NCBI GenBank assembly: GCA_902610415.1
Contig: CACLVL010000002.1
Location: forward strand, 1-64,000
Reading direction: 5' to 3'
Source of the DNA: an uncultured Alphaproteobacteria bacterium
GTDB taxonomy: Bacteria > Pseudomonadota > Alphaproteobacteria > HIMB59
Length of the DNA stretch: 64,000 bases
Shown here: positions 61,126-64,000 of the stretch, piece after piece
How positions within the stretch are numbered: the first letter of the stretch is position 1
Layout: the number at the start of each line of letters is the position of its first letter
Notes under the pieces: generated by a model
Told to the model about the DNA's origin: nothing
Database searches by the model: none
Seen by the model: the letters and a program-made list of their open reading frames with translations, nothing else
Program-made: the position numbers and the translations under genes

Positions 61126-61295
61126 TTTTTTGCTTCTTTTATCTTATAATCAACACAGGACTCAATTCCTCCTTGGGTATTACTTTGTTTTTCACATTCC
61201 TCATAGTACTCGTGGTATTCAAAAGTTGAGGAAATATATAGACCAATACCGATAATGCTAAAAACTGCAATACTATATAAAATTTTCTTACTCAT
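61122..61295 (-). CDS. 57-aa membrane-anchored small protein
   Basis: MSKKILYSIAVFSIIGIGLYISSTFEYHEYYEECEKQSNTQGGIESCVDYKIKEAKK; stop overlaps the AlaX start (ATGA). Confidence 0.6.
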   Translation of the reverse strand: MSKKILYSIAVFSIIGIGLYISSTFEYHEYYEECEKQSNTQGGIESCVDYKIKEAKK

Positions 61296-61296
61296 C

Positions 61297-62598
61297 TTAA
61301 ATTAATCTATCCTGGAAACCTATCAACTGATTGTTAACAATGATATCAGATTTTTTGATGGGTCTTAGAAGTTCTATACCCTCTAAACTTATACATCTAC
61401 TTAATGCAACATAAAGCTGTCCTGGAGCAAAGGAACCTTGGCTCATGTCTATTATTACTTTTTCAAAGGTTTGTCCTTGGCTTTTGTGAATAGTAATTGC
61501 CCAAGCTAATCGCATTGGATACTGTTTAAAAGATCCCGTTATCTCTTCTTGAACTTCTTGTTGATCATCATCATAAGTATACTGAATGCGATCCCATTTT
61601 TCTTTTTTGACTTCAAAGATTTTGTTATCGATTTTTACTTTGATTTTTTTTTGTGCAATATCGTGAATAATACCTATGGATCCATTAACCCATCTTTTTT
61701 CAGGATCATTTTTGATCATAATTACTTGAGCCCCTTTTTTTAATTTCAAAATTTCATCAGTGGGAAATAATTCTTTATAAAACTGACCTGTCGCCTGTCC
61801 TCGGTAGGAAAACTCTTCTTCATTCAACTGACTTAAGTATTTTTGATTAATACTACTTGCTCGAGCGTTGGTAGTAGTAAGTATTATTTTTCCCTCGTAC
61901 ATCTCAATATGATCAATTAAAGAGTCATTGATATTATCTATTTGAGAGTGGGTTATAGAGCCATCTCGAACAGAGTTAAGTAAATGAATAAAGTGATCAT
62001 CTTTTTGACGATATATACTATATAATTCAAGGGTTTTAAATTGAGCATCCTGAAAAATATTTGAGTGAAAGAAGAAATATCCTTTGGAATAAATTCGCTG
62101 AAGAAGACCAGACTCATCCATGTTGACAACTGGTGGGAGTTGAAATAAGTCTCCAAATACTACCAACTGAACTCCTCCAAAAGGCTGCGTAAGTTTTTTT
62201 CGATGAACACGAAGACTATAATCAATTGCATCAAAAACATCAGCACGCACCATTGATACTTCATCTATAATGAGAGTTTCTAAATTTTGGAGCACTTCAA
62301 TTTGTCTCACTTTCTTAATGTGCCTTGTCTGAATAACCTTGGGAGGGAAGCCAAAAAATGAATGAATAGTTTGTCCCTTGACACGGATTGCAGCGACACC
62401 TGTAGGAGCAAGAACAGCAGTATTTTTTTTTGTGATGGATCGAAAATATGCTAACAAAGTCGACTTACCACTTCCTGCTTTTCCTGTAATATAAAAATGA
62501 TCTTTTGTATTTTCTAACTGTTCGATAATTGTCTCAAATTCCTCACTTAACACAAAATCATCAGGTAGCAAACTATTATAATTTCGCTTATAGCCCAT
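61297..62598 (-). CDS. AAA-family DNA helicase (Pif1/RecD-like)
   Basis: YITGKAGSGKSTLLAYF, TAVLAPTGVAAIRVKGQTIHSFFGFPP, LIIDEVSMVRADVFD, AWAITIHKSQGQTF. Confidence 0.92.
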   Translation of the reverse strand: MGYKRNYNSLLPDDFVLSEEFETIIEQLENTKDHFYITGKAGSGKSTLLAYFRSITKKNTAVLAPTGVAAIRVKGQTIHSFFGFPPKVIQTRHIKKVRQIEVLQNLETLIIDEVSMVRADVFDAIDYSLRVHRKKLTQPFGGVQLVVFGDLFQLPPVVNMDESGLLQRIYSKGYFFFHSNIFQDAQFKTLELYSIYRQKDDHFIHLLNSVRDGSITHSQIDNINDSLIDHIEMYEGKIILTTTNARASSINQKYLSQLNEEEFSYRGQATGQFYKELFPTDEILKLKKGAQVIMIKNDPEKRWVNGSIGIIHDIAQKKIKVKIDNKIFEVKKEKWDRIQYTYDDDQQEVQEEITGSFKQYPMRLAWAITIHKSQGQTFEKVIIDMSQGSFAPGQLYVALSRCISLEGIELLRPIKKSDIIVNNQLIGFQDRLI

Positions 62599-63070
62599 TT
62601 AGTATCTCGCTTACCATTTGAAAACATTCGTTAACTGTACCCTTTTGAATTTGTGCTCTTGAGAGTCTTGGACTAAACTTTAATTGTTCAACATAAATTT
62701 TTTTTTTAAAATATATTCCTATGAAAACTGAACCTACTGGTTTTAATTTAGTTCCGCCATCTGGGCCAGCCACACCTGTTGTCGAAAATGTTAGTTGGCT
62801 TTTTGTTATTTTATGTAATTGAAAACACATCTGAGCACAGACTTGGCGACTGACAGCACCATACCTTTTGAGAGTATGGGGGGAGATTTTTAGATGTTTA
62901 ATTTTTGAGTCATTTGAATATGTAATAAATCCGCTCTTATAAATTTTAGATATTCCTGGCTTAGATGTAAATTTCGCTGCCAACAAACCACCCGTACAAG
63001 ACTCCGCTGTAGATAGGGTAATATTTTCATTTAAGAGATATTTAATTATCTTTGATTCTACTGTCATCAA
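62588..63070 (-). CDS. CinA C-terminal domain / nicotinamide-nucleotide amidase
   Basis: LSTAESCTGGLLAAKFTSKPGISKIYKSGFITYSNDSKIKHL; GVAGPDGG. Confidence 0.92.
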   Translation of the reverse strand: MMTVESKIIKYLLNENITLSTAESCTGGLLAAKFTSKPGISKIYKSGFITYSNDSKIKHLKISPHTLKRYGAVSRQVCAQMCFQLHKITKSQLTFSTTGVAGPDGGTKLKPVGSVFIGIYFKKKIYVEQLKFSPRLSRAQIQKGTVNECFQMVSEILNGL

Positions 63071-63194
63071 CTAGATATACTTATTATAAGGACTACAAAA
63101 TAACAATGGTACTTATAGGTATCTAAAAATTGCATAAAAAAATGATTTTTACTCAGATTATCAACAGAAAAATCAACAATTTTGAAAATAATGT

Positions 63195-63209
63195 ATGCAA
63201 TAATTGCAT
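63195..63209. promoter_or_regulatory. Perfect 7-bp inverted repeat, candidate operator
   Basis: ATGCAAT-A-ATTGCAT, 49 bp upstream of a small ORF. Confidence 0.4.
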
Positions 63210-63258
63210 ATTAATCATAAACCTTTAATCTTATTCCATGGAATCTAGGAGGTTTTAA

Positions 63259-63342
63259 ATGGCTGACATGTTCACAGGACACTACCCTTTTATAATAATG
63301 ATTATTTGGTTGATAGCCGGGATCGTGGGTTCAAAATTATAA
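63259..63342 (+). CDS. 27-aa single-TM small protein
   Basis: MADMFTGHYPFIIMIIWLIAGIVGSKL preceded by strong SD TAGGAGG; followed by a GC-rich hairpin. Confidence 0.6.
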   Translation: MADMFTGHYPFIIMIIWLIAGIVGSKL

Positions 63343-63350
63343 GTTTTTTT

Positions 63351-63372
63351 GGGGGTGGTGAGAGCCACCCTC
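63351..63372. terminator. GC-rich hairpin between convergent small ORF and acyl-CoA synthetase gene
   Basis: GGGTGG-TGAGAG-CCACCC (63353-63358 / 63365-63370), extendable by two outer pairs; weak U tract. Confidence 0.5.
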
Positions 63373-64000
63373 AATTTGTTTTAGTAAGCCTCTTTCCTTT
63401 TTCTCTCAATACAAATTTTTGAATTTTGCCAGTTGAAGTTCGAGGAATGTTCTCAAAAAAATAATATTTAGGAACTTTAAATGATGCCAAGTTTTCTTCG
63501 CACCACTGTTTTGCATTTATCTCATTCCAATTTTGATCTTTCTTTAGTTCAATAAAAGCACAGGGGACTTCGCCCCACTTTTGATCAGGAATAGCAATGA
63601 CTGCTGCAGCACTGACACAATCATTTTTTAAGAATACTTCCTCAATTTCAATCGATGAAATATTTTCTCCACCAGATATTATAATATCTTTTGATCGATC
63701 TTTTAGCTGGAGATAACCATCAGGGTGCATTACTGCTAAATCTCCTGAGTGAAACCAACCACCTTCAAAAGCTTTTTGATTTGCAGATTTATTTTTTAAA
63801 TAACCCTTCATAACAATATTTCCTTGAAACATAACTTCACCAATTGTTTTGCCATCGGCAGGAACCTGCTTCATAGTATCTGGGTCAAGAACTTTGAGAT
63901 GTTCTAGAGGAAGGTATCGTACACCCTGCCTTGCTTTAAGTGATGCCTGTGCATTCATGTCTAATGAATTCCATTCTTGATGCCAATCATTGATGACAGC
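63371..64000 (-). CDS. AMP-dependent acyl-CoA synthetase, C-terminal part (start lies beyond window)
   Basis: GWFHSGDLAVMHPDGYLQLKDRSKDIIISGGENISSIEIEEVFL; IPRTSTGKIQKFVLR. Confidence 0.9.
   Translation of the reverse strand, partial: AVINDWHQEWNSLDMNAQASLKARQGVRYLPLEHLKVLDPDTMKQVPADGKTIGEVMFQGNIVMKGYLKNKSANQKAFEGGWFHSGDLAVMHPDGYLQLKDRSKDIIISGGENISSIEIEEVFLKNDCVSAAAVIAIPDQKWGEVPCAFIELKKDQNWNEINAKQWCEENLASFKVPKYYFFENIPRTSTGKIQKFVLREKGKRLTKTN

Overview
This 64 kb window looks like a low-GC, gene-dense marine alphaproteobacterial chromosome segment (SAR11-like or AEGEAN-169/HIMB59-like; lineage is inferred from gene content only). There are four blocks. (1) About 1-14.1 kb: a very AT-rich surface-polysaccharide island with glycosyltransferases, WecB/WecC-type enzymes, an ABC flippase, an FkbM methyltransferase, LicD-like and TagF-like proteins, an O-antigen ligase, a nucleotide-sugar epimerase and a cytidylyltransferase/class-V aminotransferase fusion. 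The first glycosyltransferase is frameshifted. (2) About 14-36 kb: mostly housekeeping, including mscS, groESL with a perfect CIRCE element, a SelD fusion, ccdA, msrB, bioY, transaldolase, exonuclease I, rmlA and cysE. It also holds several unlisted small elements: a 27-aa hyperbasic ORF, a small Zn-ribbon ORF, and a candidate sRNA hairpin with a G-less anti-Shine-Dalgarno-like loop. (3) About 36-56 kb: a methylated osmolyte/phosphonate/sulfonium island with ProXWV-type ABC uptake, aldehyde dehydrogenase, M19 dipeptidase, two poorly characterised proteins, a YeiH-type transporter, DmdA, RidA, a probable TmpA/TmpB phosphonate-cleaving pair, Amt/GlnK, a DmdA-like paralog and a choline-dehydrogenase-like GMC oxidoreductase. 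(4) About 56-64 kb: photolyase, ABC-2 exporter, EamA, AlaX, an AAA helicase, CinA C-terminal domain and a partial acyl-CoA synthetase, with two further small ORFs. I saw no rRNA, tRNA, CRISPR array, transposase or integrase. Functional names are family-level recognitions from sequence motifs and were not checked against a database.
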